Counted from the first letter of the stretch, positions 35,190 through 44,641 are shown. The stretch: 64,000 nt of DNA from Brevirhabdus sp. (GCA_024637315.1 JAGXFH010000060.1:1-64000), one strand, 5' to 3'. The notes: generated by a model from the sequence alone, not told the origin. Program-made: numbers and translations.

Positions 35190-36616
35190 GCCGGGCGGTA
35201 AGGGCCGAACCCGAAAAGCATATAGTCCTTCTGGTAGGCGGCTTTCACCGCCGCCTCGACTGCCTCATCATGAATTGAATCGAGTGAAAACGCCGACACA
35301 TCATCCTCGTGAAGATAGGCGGGGCAGTCCAGGTCCGTCTTGGAGGCCAGGTATTTCAGGTCCGACTCGATCTCATCTTCTCGAAAGACATGATCCGGGA
35401 TCATGAACTGGCACACTCCACGCAAGACCTCGGATTGTGAGGCCCACGCGCCATCGATGCGAACACTGGTTTGCCCGCTCAGGTTAGCCTTTACGAACGC
35501 TGAGAACTGCAAGAAAGCATCCCGATGCGCCGTGACGTCATAGGCATTGTCGGGTACGATATCCGGTATTCTCAAACCATATGCTCTTCGCAATGTCTCT
35601 CGGATTTCGGAATAGCAATCGGCGCCGGGCATCAGGATGTGAGTGACAAAGGCGGTGTGCAAACGCTTGACGGGATGTCGGATGACCGCGAAGCTTTGAT
35701 GCGCTTTCGCCTGTCTTTTCCATTGTCGCAATGTCCTTTGATTGAATCCGACCGTCAATTCGGCTTCGCTTGCGCCGTCGAGTTCGGCCATCCATTTGGC
35801 AACACTGTTTCCCGGACCGCATTTGATCGGAATGAACAAGAGCGGCGAACGGGCCGCAGCGACAAGACTCGGCACTGCCGGGCCACGCCGCGGCTCGAAA
35901 TTCGGGGTTCGAGACAGGTTGAAGTGGTCGATGCTCGCCAAGGCAACCGACATTTCTTCGAAGTTCCGTACCTTGTCCTGCAGCGCCTGCGGGTTCTGTT
36001 TCTTGGTCTTCTGCGTTGGGGATTTGCGTTGCTCTGTCACACCCAGAAAGCGGGCTAGACCGTTCAGCACATCGATATCGGCGATATCATCATAGTCGAG
36101 GTAGAAGGCCGTTTGACCACTTTCCTGCAGGGCCCTGAGCAGTTCTATCTGGAATGCTTGCCGGTCGGCCAAATGCGTCGCGAACGCGCTTGGATCGAAC
36201 TCGATCTGCGCCGTCTTGGCGCCTTTCGCGTCACCGATGCGCCATTGCCCCGTCTGCCGGACAATTTCGCGCGAGACGTAGGTTTCCACCGGATTGCGCG
36301 TCAGGACGATCTTGGCGCATAGCGGATCCGCAAGGCAGTGCGACTTGATGCGCGGATCATGATCGTGGAAGAAGCGAAAACCGGGCAGACCGTCGGTCAG
36401 TCCTTGCAGGCGCTTGATCAGATCGACCGGGTCGCGTTCGCGGTCCTGCAAGGACATTCCATGCAGTTGTGTCTTGTTTGCATGCCCGATGAAATGTGGG
36501 TTGTAGACCTCGCCGTAGCAGTGCAGCCCCGGAAAATCGTTCAAATTCTCCTCAAGAAAATTGGAGCCTGTGCGCATCTCCGCGAACACTACGAAATATT
36601 CAAAACGCCCTGCCAT
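35177..36616 (-). CDS. Tandem two-domain sulfotransferase
   Basis: A 479-residue cytoplasmic protein with two PAPS-dependent sulfotransferase-like domains. The N-terminal domain (about 1-200) has a 5'-phosphosulfate loop EMRTGSNFLE (13-22) and the 3'-phosphate motif VLTRNPVETYVSREI (104-118), like NodH/Stf0-type enzymes. The second (about 255-479) repeats both: LLFIPIKCGPGNSVAKWM (259-276), resembling the IPKCAGTS loop of carbohydrate sulfotransferases, and FAVIRHPVKRLHTAF (309-323). They would transfer sulfate from PAPS to a sugar. Five bases after the GT14-like gene, last in the run galU-galE-GT4-GT2-GT14-sulfotransferase. CysQ, encoded upstream, removes the PAP product. The acceptor is unknown. 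Confidence 0.85.
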   Translation of the reverse strand: MAGRFEYFVVFAEMRTGSNFLEENLNDFPGLHCYGEVYNPHFIGHANKTQLHGMSLQDRERDPVDLIKRLQGLTDGLPGFRFFHDHDPRIKSHCLADPLCAKIVLTRNPVETYVSREIVRQTGQWRIGDAKGAKTAQIEFDPSAFATHLADRQAFQIELLRALQESGQTAFYLDYDDIADIDVLNGLARFLGVTEQRKSPTQKTKKQNPQALQDKVRNFEEMSVALASIDHFNLSRTPNFEPRRGPAVPSLVAAARSPLLFIPIKCGPGNSVAKWMAELDGASEAELTVGFNQRTLRQWKRQAKAHQSFAVIRHPVKRLHTAFVTHILMPGADCYSEIRETLRRAYGLRIPDIVPDNAYDVTAHRDAFLQFSAFVKANLSGQTSVRIDGAWASQSEVLRGVCQFMIPDHVFREDEIESDLKYLASKTDLDCPAYLHEDDVSAFSLDSIHDEAVEAAVKAAYQKDYMLFGFGPYRPAQAA

Positions 36617-36621
36617 CTATT

Positions 36622-38319
36622 CTATCGCACCAGATACGGGCGGCGTCTGTTCTTCGGGCGCTCTGGGCCTTCGGGATGCACCGGAAAATCGCCGATCAGA
36701 TAGGGCTGCATGCCCTGATTCTTGAGATTTCTAAGGAACTGCCCAAACCCGGAGAGGTCCACCATCTTTGGCGCCTCGGTCAGACGCCTTGTGTTGCGGG
36801 GGCCAATCTCGTCGATCACGGTCTGAAGGGGTTCCATCGGCGCCTCCACAAATTCAGCGAGTTTCCAGATCCGGACACCAGCCTTGGTGTGCTGCGAGTT
36901 CAAGATCGCCAAGTGCTCACTCTCGATCTTTTGCAGTTCGGCGGCTTTTGCCCGAATGTCTGCAAAGTCCAGGTTTGACTTGAACAGCGGGATCGCCCAA
37001 GCGCCCGAAATCACCGAAATCTGCGCATTCGGATCGGTGGCCATCGGCCAACTGATGTCCTGATTGTCTTGCGGTCCGAATTGAAAGCACTGGCGTTCGC
37101 CACGGGTGTTCCAGATCAAGTTCGTCAGGAATGCACGCGGGTTGTAATCCCGCAACGCGGCGCTGTCGTGAAGCGCACCGCGATAGAGCGTCTGACGACC
37201 TGTAAACTCGACCCGATCGGGACCATAAAGATGCCCATGGACACGCGCCCCAGTGACTTTCGCCAGCCAGTCTTCGAGCGACTCGAACACATCGGCAAAA
37301 CCTTCAAGCACTGAGTAGGGCGCGCAAGTCTTGCCATTCTCAAATCCGTCTTTTGGAAACCGGCTTTGCATGTAAAGACCGGGGCGGCCTTGGGTTCTGC
37401 GCTCGACCGCCTTTGAAAAGATCCTGTCGATCTTACCCGGACTAGGTTCCATCGACGACATCTTCGATGGCCCGTCCTCCAGAAAGGCCTGATAAAGCCT
37501 GTCGGCATATGGCCAGATCTTGCGGGCGACAAAGCAATCTGACCGGCGCAGAAGCTGCAGGTGATCATCATAAAAGATGTGCGGCTTGCCCTGAAAATCG
37601 AACTTCGACAGGGTCAGTGACCGGCTTTCGATATGAGATGAGTATCGGCGGGCCAGCGTCTGAAAATAGCTTTCATCCGGAATCCAGACCTTCGAGAAGT
37701 AGGCGTCGTAGACACGACGCTTGGGATCACCCAGGATCGCTGAAAGGGTCTGCCGTGTCAGGCACCACCATTGCGACCCCAGATGCGGCTCGATCCCGGC
37801 TGGGATACGACGCCTCAGGCCGATCCGGCGCTGAAACCTGACGTAGCGGTCGAACAGAAACCGCTGGCGCTTCCACGAAAATGGAAATCGAAAGGTGAAG
37901 CGTTCAGCGTCAAGACCCCCGATTGTCCAGCGCACCTCGTCCGTCGTCACTGATTCGACAAAGTCCGTTCTGGGATGTCGGGCAAGATAGTCCTCCAGCT
38001 CCTTGATCGGCCTCAGAGGCAGGCAGGATCCCGAGGCCAGATAGACATGTTGAACTTCCGGAAATGCGGTAAGCATCTGTTCACATGCAGTCTGCGTCGC
38101 TGCGACGAGCGCCCAGCGCCCCCATTCGCACCGAAATCGGGTCGAAAAACGGACATTGCTGAAATCGGACAAGCCCCTCACAAGATTTGCGTAGGCATCG
38201 CGTTTGACCCGGCGATCCACATGGATGACAACGGGACAGCCTTGCGCGGCCCAATGTCGAGCGACCTGCTCGGCCCTGTCCACGGCCTCGTGAATCAGCA
38301 TTACGATGCCGACGGTCAA
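36622..38319 (-). CDS. Core-2/I-branching-type glycosyltransferase (GT14-like) with unknown C-terminal half
   Basis: A 565-residue protein. Residues 1-290 match the beta-1,6-N-acetylglucosaminyltransferase/xylosyltransferase fold: start VGIVMLIHEAVDRAEQVARH, then YLASGSCLPLRPIKELEDYL (93-112), GSQWWCLTRQTL (181-192) and the acidic PDESYFQTL (214-222). Such enzymes branch glycans with GlcNAc or xylose. Residues about 295-565 form a region with RVHGHLYGPDRVEFTG, YNPRAFLTNLIWN and SWPMATDP that I cannot place; it may bind or add a second sugar or modify the product. No membrane segment is seen. Its start overlaps the stop of the GT2 gene (ATGA). Confidence 0.85.
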   Translation of the reverse strand: MTVGIVMLIHEAVDRAEQVARHWAAQGCPVVIHVDRRVKRDAYANLVRGLSDFSNVRFSTRFRCEWGRWALVAATQTACEQMLTAFPEVQHVYLASGSCLPLRPIKELEDYLARHPRTDFVESVTTDEVRWTIGGLDAERFTFRFPFSWKRQRFLFDRYVRFQRRIGLRRRIPAGIEPHLGSQWWCLTRQTLSAILGDPKRRVYDAYFSKVWIPDESYFQTLARRYSSHIESRSLTLSKFDFQGKPHIFYDDHLQLLRRSDCFVARKIWPYADRLYQAFLEDGPSKMSSMEPSPGKIDRIFSKAVERRTQGRPGLYMQSRFPKDGFENGKTCAPYSVLEGFADVFESLEDWLAKVTGARVHGHLYGPDRVEFTGRQTLYRGALHDSAALRDYNPRAFLTNLIWNTRGERQCFQFGPQDNQDISWPMATDPNAQISVISGAWAIPLFKSNLDFADIRAKAAELQKIESEHLAILNSQHTKAGVRIWKLAEFVEAPMEPLQTVIDEIGPRNTRRLTEAPKMVDLSGFGQFLRNLKNQGMQPYLIGDFPVHPEGPERPKNRRRPYLVR

Positions 38320-39326
38320 GCCCAGTTTCCTTTCGACATCAATCCGAGAATCTCAAGCTGACGCCAGTTGATGTACTTCTCGGACCATTTGCACCACAGT
38401 TCTGGGTCCTGCTTGATGCGATCGTAGTATGCTTTGTACTCCTGACTGCTGGCAAAATGCTGTTTTCGTTGCATTTCTTCCTCGGACTTGTCCAGGAAGG
38501 TGTTTAGAAACTTCGCATGCAGCAGACATCCGGACGCTTTTTCTCCCCCCCACTCGTCGTAAACGTGGTTCAACCCACGAGGCAGAAGCATGTGTGTGGA
38601 GCTGACGAAAGCGTAGCTGCGGTCCCACTTGACCAAAGGGATCTTGTTGAGTGCGGGCGCGCGCTCCGGCCTCTCGGAAAAGAAGGCTCTCGCACGCGGG
38701 CCGCCCTGAATCCAAAGGTTTCCGTAGAGTTTGTTACGGGAGATCGTGTAATTGCCACTATCGAACCAGGATACTATCTCGAATGGATCACGGCCCGCCT
38801 GATAAGGTTCGTCGTGTATCGGGCCCTTCGGGTACATATCCAACAGCAGCGCGCCGAAGGTGCGGATCGACGACGCATCCAACCAATCGGTCAAAGCACG
38901 GATCGGTCGTGTGTCGCAGAACGGGTAGATGAAAAACTCATCGACATCGACGACCAGGCACCAATGCCGATGTGCGTGACGCATCTGCAGATAATTCACC
39001 CAGTCGACGCCGAAGCGGGCGCGCTTGTAACTGGCGGTCGAATGCCAGATTGAAACGTCTTCCTGACCGAGTAGGAATTGCAGCGAGCCATCATCTGAAT
39101 CGTTGTCGATGAAGAAGAAGTGATTGATGCCCAATGCTCGATAATATTTCAGAAAAAACGGCAATCTGATCTTTTCGTTACGCATGGTAACGAAAAGAAG
39201 TATGTCACTATTCTGGATATTTTCGGTGTTGTCTTGAACCAGTTCCAGTTCTCTTCGCTTGCGGAACGCCCTGATACGCCAGCGTTTTCGTTCCAGACGC
39301 AGCCTGTATGATTGAAGAAAACTCAA
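38316..39326 (-). CDS. GT2-like glycosyltransferase (Glyco_tranf_2_4 type)
   Basis: A 336-residue predicted glycosyltransferase of the GT-A fold. A basic N-terminal helix precedes MRNEKIRLPFFLKYYRALGI (48-67), the loop FIDNDSDDGS (72-81) and the metal-binding DVDEFF (127-132), a pattern shared with the family 92/Glyco_tranf_2_4 proteins common in Rhodobacterales surface-polysaccharide loci. The sugar donor is unknown. It lies 47 bases downstream of the GT4 gene and overlaps the next gene by four bases. The first part of the gene is richer in A and T than its neighbours, which may hint at acquisition. Confidence 0.85.
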   Translation of the reverse strand: MSFLQSYRLRLERKRWRIRAFRKRRELELVQDNTENIQNSDILLFVTMRNEKIRLPFFLKYYRALGINHFFFIDNDSDDGSLQFLLGQEDVSIWHSTASYKRARFGVDWVNYLQMRHAHRHWCLVVDVDEFFIYPFCDTRPIRALTDWLDASSIRTFGALLLDMYPKGPIHDEPYQAGRDPFEIVSWFDSGNYTISRNKLYGNLWIQGGPRARAFFSERPERAPALNKIPLVKWDRSYAFVSSTHMLLPRGLNHVYDEWGGEKASGCLLHAKFLNTFLDKSEEEMQRKQHFASSQEYKAYYDRIKQDPELWCKWSEKYINWRQLEILGLMSKGNWA

Positions 39327-39373
39327 TTCAGCCTCGTGACCTTTTCTGCGGGCATAGCATCAGCTGGCGCAAA

Positions 39374-40603
39374 TCACAGCATTTTTAAGACAGTATTGAA
39401 ATGAGCGTCCCAAGTCGGAAGTCTCTCCGGAAACTTGGCCGAACGATCCGATGGAGTCCTGTTGCTATTCTGATCTGCAAGCCCTCGTATGGTTTTTTCC
39501 CAAAGATACATCTCCGTCGGCTTCAGGTAAACGGGATAGTCGCCCAGAAACTCTCGGTAAACGGCCAGATCGGCGCAGACCGCTGGAACCCCCAGCAATG
39601 CCGCCTCGGCTGGCGGCAGGCCGAATCCTTCAGCGAAGCTCGGGAACAGAAGGCCGGCAGAGCCCTTCAACAACGCCGCAACCTCTTCGTCTGACAACCC
39701 GTTGAGCTCGATCACATTCGGAGCATGCGCATCAAGTCGGGAAAACACCCTTTCATTGTTCCATCCCCGCTGGCCGACGACACAAAGCGTCGGCGCATCG
39801 GAACCAAGTCGCATCCATACATCCAGAAGCAGCGCATGGTTCTTGCGAGGTTCGATCGTACCAAGCGTTACGAAGTAGGGGCGCGAGAGATTGAGGTCGT
39901 TCAGGAAATCCTTCGATGATGGCAGCGCCACTTCGACGCCAAGCAGCGCGACGACCGTTGGCGGTGCCCGACCAGCCCGCAGCAAAGCGTTCGTTATCTT
40001 CTGCTGTCCATCTGCGCTAGGACAGATGACAAGATCGGCAAGCTCGCTGACAATTTGGATTTTCCTTGTAAAATCGATTACCGATCCAGGCCGCTGATAC
40101 TGCGGAAACTCCAATGGAATCACATCGTGCAACAGCACTACGATCCGCGATTCCGCGACGCCCTTGACCGCCAGGAACACCTTGCTGTCGATATTGGAAT
40201 GTCCGACGTTGAGATAGGTGAAACCGGATCCGATTGATGTTTGCAGCGTCTTCGCCAGTCCGGCCGGATTGCACCGCCTGACGGCATGTCGGCGCAGATC
40301 GGACAGCGCCATTTGCCATTCGATTGACCGCCGCCGATACAAGCGGGAATGCGCGTCGCGCGGCCCCCAAGAGTGTTTCCCGGTGAGACGCGCCAGCATT
40401 TTCTGCATGCCCTCCGGGTCCAGCAGAAAATAATCCCGTCCGACTCTTGCGAGGCCGAAGATCTGCTCGACTCGCTCACAGAGCCTTCGCAGATAGGCCA
40501 ACTCTACGCGGTCAATACCGGTCATCGGCCCCCGCCCAACGCGAGAGATCAACCGGGTCAGATCAAGACATACCGGGGATGATCTACCTCCCGTAATAGC
40601 CAT
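39374..40603 (-). CDS. GT4-family glycosyltransferase
   Basis: A 409-residue retaining glycosyltransferase with GT-B fold. The C-terminal donor-binding half shows FVTLGTIEPRKNHALLLDVW, then LLFPSFAEGFGLPPAEAALLG with the EX7E-type acidic motif of family 4. The N-terminal half contains LLHDVIPLEFPQYQ and SELADLVICPSADGQ. Members often transfer mannose or rhamnose; the sugar here is unknown. ATG 40603 was chosen; ATG 40624 is possible. Either way it overlaps the 3' end of galE by 20-41 bases, so it is likely co-translated. Confidence 0.9.
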   Translation of the reverse strand: MAITGGRSSPVCLDLTRLISRVGRGPMTGIDRVELAYLRRLCERVEQIFGLARVGRDYFLLDPEGMQKMLARLTGKHSWGPRDAHSRLYRRRSIEWQMALSDLRRHAVRRCNPAGLAKTLQTSIGSGFTYLNVGHSNIDSKVFLAVKGVAESRIVVLLHDVIPLEFPQYQRPGSVIDFTRKIQIVSELADLVICPSADGQQKITNALLRAGRAPPTVVALLGVEVALPSSKDFLNDLNLSRPYFVTLGTIEPRKNHALLLDVWMRLGSDAPTLCVVGQRGWNNERVFSRLDAHAPNVIELNGLSDEEVAALLKGSAGLLFPSFAEGFGLPPAEAALLGVPAVCADLAVYREFLGDYPVYLKPTEMYLWEKTIRGLADQNSNRTPSDRSAKFPERLPTWDAHFNTVLKML

Positions 40604-41585
40604 TCTGGTGCCAGTGCCAAGCATCTGATATCATGACTCGAATGTCGGATCGCTTTGGAGCCCAGCCAAGTTCGTTCATCGCCCTTTCACTGCCTGATAC
40701 CAATTTTGCGCAATCACCGATCCGGCGCTTGCCGTCGACCGTATGCACCTGCCGGTTGGTTACAGTGCCGCTATGCCTGACGACCTCTCGCACCGAAAAG
40801 CCGTGACCGGATCCGAGGTTGAAGACCCGGCTGCTCTTTCCGTCCTCAAGCCATTGCAGACCAAGCAGATGCGCGTCGACCAGGTCCATCACATGGACAT
40901 AATCGCGGATGCAAGTTCCATCGGGCGTATCATAGTCTGTGCCGTAAATCGTCAAAGCCGGACGCCTGCCGTCCACCACGTCCAACAGGACCGGTATGAG
41001 ATGCGTTTCAGGGCGGTGAAATTCGCCGATCTCGCCGTCAGGATCGGCACCAGCCACGTTGAAATATCGAAAGACGACATGCCGAAGACCATGGCTATCG
41101 GTAAAGTTTCTCAGCATGTCCTCGATCGCGCGCTTCGATGCCCCATAGGCGTTCGTCGGGACCTGAGGCGTGTCTTCATCCAGCAAGACATCATCCTGAT
41201 CGCCATACGTCGCGCAGGTTGAGGAAAACACGAACTGCATGCAGCCTGCAGCGATCGCGGCTTCGATCAGGCACAGCGATCCGCAGACATTGTTGTGCCA
41301 GTAGGTCCCCGGCTTCTGCGTTGATTCGCCGACCTGACTTAGCGCCGCAAAATGCATGACGGCAACGGGAGTATACGTCGCGAAGACCGCGTCCAGTCGA
41401 TGGCGATCCGTCAGATCCCCTTTTTCGAACGGGCCGTATTTGACGGAGTCCTGCCAGCCAGTCACGAGATTGTCGAAGGTGACGGGGATGTATCCCGCGG
41501 CTTTCAGGGCCTTGCAGGCATGAGAGCCGATATATCCGGCACCGCCAGTCACCAACACATGTTGCTTCACACCCGGATCCGGCAA
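40584..41585 (-). CDS. galE: UDP-glucose 4-epimerase
   Basis: A 333-residue extended SDR enzyme interconverting UDP-glucose and UDP-galactose (possibly the GlcNAc/GalNAc pair). Seen: HVLVTGGAGYIGSHACKAL, the catalytic Ser/Thr in VFSSTCATYGD, the YxxxK pair in AYGASKRAIEDML, FRYFNVAGADPDGEIGE and DYDTPDGTCIRDYVHV, which together are diagnostic for GalE. It is three bases downstream of galU and overlaps the next glycosyltransferase gene, and would feed UDP-galactose to the local transferases. Confidence 0.95.
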   Translation of the reverse strand: MPDPGVKQHVLVTGGAGYIGSHACKALKAAGYIPVTFDNLVTGWQDSVKYGPFEKGDLTDRHRLDAVFATYTPVAVMHFAALSQVGESTQKPGTYWHNNVCGSLCLIEAAIAAGCMQFVFSSTCATYGDQDDVLLDEDTPQVPTNAYGASKRAIEDMLRNFTDSHGLRHVVFRYFNVAGADPDGEIGEFHRPETHLIPVLLDVVDGRRPALTIYGTDYDTPDGTCIRDYVHVMDLVDAHLLGLQWLEDGKSSRVFNLGSGHGFSVREVVRHSGTVTNRQVHTVDGKRRIGDCAKLVSGSERAMNELGWAPKRSDIRVMISDAWHWHQNGYYGR

Positions 41586-41588
41586 CCG

Positions 41589-42482
41589 CTACTGCGCGGC
41601 ATCTGGCAAGATGACCATTTCACGAAGATACTGCGAAAATTCTTCGCGCAGCTCGTCCCGAGCAAGACCGAACGCAACCGTCGCCTGCAAGAAGCCGGCC
41701 TTCGAACCGCAGTCGAACCGCTCACCCCGGAAACGAAAGCCAAAGACATCACGTTCATTTCTGATCTCTTCCGCGATCGCATCCGTCAGTTGAATCTCGC
41801 CACCCGCGCCGCCGCGGATGCGGTTCAGGTTTTGCAGCACCTTCGGTGTAAGGATGTAGCGACCGATGACAGCCAGATTCGAAGGTGCAGTACCTGGCTC
41901 CGGTTTCTCGACCATACCCTTGATCGATACCATCGAGCCCATGTCTTCCTTGATGTCGAGCACGCCGTAGGCAGACGCCGCCTGTGGCGGGACCTCCATC
42001 GCCGCGACCATGCAGCCGCCGGTTTCCTGATACGCCTCGACCATCTGTTGCAGGCAGGGCTTTTCAGCGGCAATCACGTCATCCGGCAGAATCACCGCAA
42101 AGGGTTCATTGGCGATCAACCTACGCGCGCACCAGACCGCGTGACCCAATCCAAGCGCACGATGCTGACGGATATAGGCAATCGCGCCACTCTCCATATT
42201 GGTACTTTTCAGGATGTTGAGCAGGTCGTCTTTACCTTTCTTGCGCAGCGATGCTTCAAGCTCTGGCGCGTGATCGAAATAGTCTTCCAACGCACCTTTG
42301 CCCCTTGAGGTCACAAAGATGAACTCCTTGATGCCAGCCGCCCGAGCCTCGTCGATCGCATATTGAATCAACGGACGATCAACCAGAGTCATGATTTCCT
42401 TGGGAATCGACTTGGTGGCCGGAAGAAAGCGTGTTCCAAGACCTGCGACCGGAAAAATTGCCTTGGTTACTCTGCGTTTCAT
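41589..42482 (-). CDS. galU: UTP--glucose-1-phosphate uridylyltransferase
   Basis: A 297-residue nucleotidyltransferase making UDP-glucose. The signature starts the protein: KAIFPVAGLGTRFLPATKSIPKE, followed by PLIQYAIDEARAAGIKE, FAVILPDDVIAAEKPCL and VEKPEPGTAPSNLAVIGRYIL. First gene of the minus-strand run galU-galE-GT4 and onward. The 108 bases upstream, after the GT2 gene at 42591, are relatively AT-rich and may contain a promoter, but no clear hexamers were found. Confidence 0.96.
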   Translation of the reverse strand: MKRRVTKAIFPVAGLGTRFLPATKSIPKEIMTLVDRPLIQYAIDEARAAGIKEFIFVTSRGKGALEDYFDHAPELEASLRKKGKDDLLNILKSTNMESGAIAYIRQHRALGLGHAVWCARRLIANEPFAVILPDDVIAAEKPCLQQMVEAYQETGGCMVAAMEVPPQAASAYGVLDIKEDMGSMVSIKGMVEKPEPGTAPSNLAVIGRYILTPKVLQNLNRIRGGAGGEIQLTDAIAEEIRNERDVFGFRFRGERFDCGSKAGFLQATVAFGLARDELREEFSQYLREMVILPDAAQ

Positions 42483-42590
42483 TCTAAACCCCCAACACCC
42501 GGTATTGTTTTCGCACCTGCACTCACATCGACGCCAATCTACTGTTCGTTTGTGGCCAAAATATAGAGTTTGTACGGTAATTTCGATATT

Positions 42591-43844
42591 CTAGCCAATT
42601 CGATCGGCGGTATCCAGCGGATCCCGGAAAGATGCGACACGTTCTGTTTCATTTCGAAACCTTTTTTTCAGACCGGAGAGGCGAAACAGCGGATCCGTCC
42701 GCGCGGATTTGCCGAACAGGCCACCGGTCTGCTCCCAGCACCCCTCTCGGTAAGTCAGACGGTGGAACAGCGCCGTACGACTGAACAGGTACAAAGATAC
42801 GATATCGCCCCGTCGACGGGCCGCCCCTGCTTGTTGCCTCAACCGTCGCGACTGCATGCGATATCCCGATATGAGGGTCTGCCGTGGAAACTCCTCCCGG
42901 TCCCGAAACGACTTGAACGGCTCACCCGCCGCCTGAATCGGCTGAAGTGGAATGATGCTGCGCTTGGCACCCTCTAACACTCCAGATTTCAGGGTCGCCA
43001 TGACACGATCCACGTCGCCGGGCTCGCAGCTTCCCGCAACCATATGACGAATAAAGTTTTTCCGTTGTGCCGCGCAGAACTCTGCCACCGACTCGTCGAA
43101 ACTCGCGGCCGGGGCATGCTTTCGCAAGAAAACGGCTTGGCTCGCTCCGACCTCGAACAGTGATTTGGGCATCCGATTTCGGAACCGGGTCGGCGATGGC
43201 TCGAACCCGTGATGAACCTCGGCCCTGGGAACGATTGCGGTCGGGGCATTTCGCTCCGCAAGGCGCAGATTCACATCAGCCTCTTCCAGATAGTAGCGGA
43301 ATGCCGGGTCGAACCCCCCGAGCTCCGCCAAAGTTTCACGACGAAACGCACAATTCGCCCCTTGTGTCTTGATACCGAGACCTGCCCGTCCCTTCAGGAT
43401 CACAGCATCATCCCCGGTCAACTCGATCTCGGTCGAATATCCGTAGGCGTCGATCTGCTGTCCTTTCCACTGAAAAGAGATGCCGTTCCTGCCGCGGACG
43501 AATCCACCGGCCGCGACCACGTCCTTGTCCGAAAAAGCCGGGGTCAGATGAAAAAGCCAACCGGGCTCTGGCACGGCGTCATCGTCCACGAACGCGACGA
43601 TCTCTCCGGCGGCAAGCGCAAGTCCGAGGTTGCGGGCCTTCGAGATGTTGGCTTCTTCGAAAACCCTTATTTTCAAGCGGTCGGCGAATTCGGTTTCGCT
43701 AGCGGCAGCGGCACCCGCCGTGTCGGCAATCACGACAACCTCGAACGGGTGATAAAGCAATTGCGACACTGCCATCAGGCACCGGCAAAGGGCTTTTGGC
43801 CGGTCGCGGCTTACAACTATGACGCTGACCGGAAAGTCGGTCAT
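42591..43844 (-). CDS. GT2-family glycosyltransferase
   Basis: A 417-residue GT-A glycosyltransferase. The start VSVIVVSRDRPKALCRCL, the loop FEEANISKARNLGLALAAGEIV and the metal-binding FVDDDAVPEPGW mark the family; ANCAFRRETLAELGGFDPAF and EEADVNLRLAERN are the acceptor-side motifs seen in rhamnosyl-type enzymes. A C-terminal basic extension (about 300-417) has no recognised domain. ATG 43844 overlaps the kdsB stop as ATGA; an open frame up to 44018 is out-of-frame kdsB. It closes the cysQ-kdsB-GT2 run and is 108 bases upstream of galU. Confidence 0.9.
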   Translation of the reverse strand: MTDFPVSVIVVSRDRPKALCRCLMAVSQLLYHPFEVVVIADTAGAAAASETEFADRLKIRVFEEANISKARNLGLALAAGEIVAFVDDDAVPEPGWLFHLTPAFSDKDVVAAGGFVRGRNGISFQWKGQQIDAYGYSTEIELTGDDAVILKGRAGLGIKTQGANCAFRRETLAELGGFDPAFRYYLEEADVNLRLAERNAPTAIVPRAEVHHGFEPSPTRFRNRMPKSLFEVGASQAVFLRKHAPAASFDESVAEFCAAQRKNFIRHMVAGSCEPGDVDRVMATLKSGVLEGAKRSIIPLQPIQAAGEPFKSFRDREEFPRQTLISGYRMQSRRLRQQAGAARRRGDIVSLYLFSRTALFHRLTYREGCWEQTGGLFGKSARTDPLFRLSGLKKRFRNETERVASFRDPLDTADRIG

Positions 43845-44641
43845 TCCACTCCCATATCGGCCATCATTGCTTCGATCCTCGATACGTCTTCGGGATTGTT
43901 GACTTCCCAGAACTGGCGGCCGCGAGACTCCACCTCGACGCAGAGAACCGGGCGTTCCTGCTCTAAAAAGCGCAGCTGCTCCAAGCCTTCCAGCCGCTCC
44001 AACGGACCTGTTGGCCAAGATCTGTACGCTGCCAGGGCCGATGGGCGATAGGCATATACGCCGACATGGTGGAAGACCGGAGTTCGCTCTTGATCGGCAT
44101 AGTTGCTGGCTGTGTAGGGAATGACTTCCTTTGAAAAGTAGAGCGCGCGGTTCTTCTGGCCGAAGACGGCGGTCGTGCCGCCAACGCGGCCCGCCTTGCG
44201 ATCCTCCAGAAACCCCCTGAGCGCCCGCCCGTCACAGCGCAGAACCGGGGTCGCCAACTCGGCCGTCGGGTGTGCGGCAAGTGCCTCGATCAGCTCCTCA
44301 ACGAACCAGGCCGGCGTCAGCGGCGCGTCACCTTGCAAGTTCACAACGATATCGTAACCGCCGCCCAGGTTGTCCACAGCCTCGGCGCAGCGTTCCGTGC
44401 CATTGACGCAATCGGGCGACGTCATGACGACCTCGGCACCGAACGACTCTGCGGCCTTCTGAATGCGTTCGTCGTCGGTCGCGACGACAACCCGATCAAC
44501 ACCGCGAACCTGCCGCGCCGCGTCCCATGATCGCTGCACGAGACTGCGGGCCTGCCCGGTTACGCCGCGCAATATTTCAAGCGGTTTGCCCGGATAGCGT
44601 GTCGAGGCGTAACGTGCCGGGATGACGATCAGTGTCTTCAT
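43841..44641 (-). CDS. kdsB: 3-deoxy-manno-octulosonate cytidylyltransferase
   Basis: A 266-residue enzyme activating Kdo as CMP-Kdo. Seen: TLIVIPARYASTRYPGKPL, VVVATDDERIQKAAESFG, GTERCAEAV, IVVNLQGDAPLTP and FHHVGVYAYRPSALAAY, all typical of KdsB/KpsU. CMP-Kdo primes both LPS core and Kdo-linked capsules. It is coupled to cysQ (TGATG) and to the following glycosyltransferase (ATGA), a close link between Kdo activation, sulfate metabolism and glycan assembly. Confidence 0.95.
   Translation of the reverse strand: MKTLIVIPARYASTRYPGKPLEILRGVTGQARSLVQRSWDAARQVRGVDRVVVATDDERIQKAAESFGAEVVMTSPDCVNGTERCAEAVDNLGGGYDIVVNLQGDAPLTPAWFVEELIEALAAHPTAELATPVLRCDGRALRGFLEDRKAGRVGGTTAVFGQKNRALYFSKEVIPYTASNYADQERTPVFHHVGVYAYRPSALAAYRSWPTGPLERLEGLEQLRFLEQERPVLCVEVESRGRQFWEVNNPEDVSRIEAMMADMGVE

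Noticed and set aside
35177-36616. Naming the sulfotransferase NodH (nodulation protein)
   Set aside because: The resemblance is only to the general PAPS-binding motifs; there are no nod genes around and the second domain is different.
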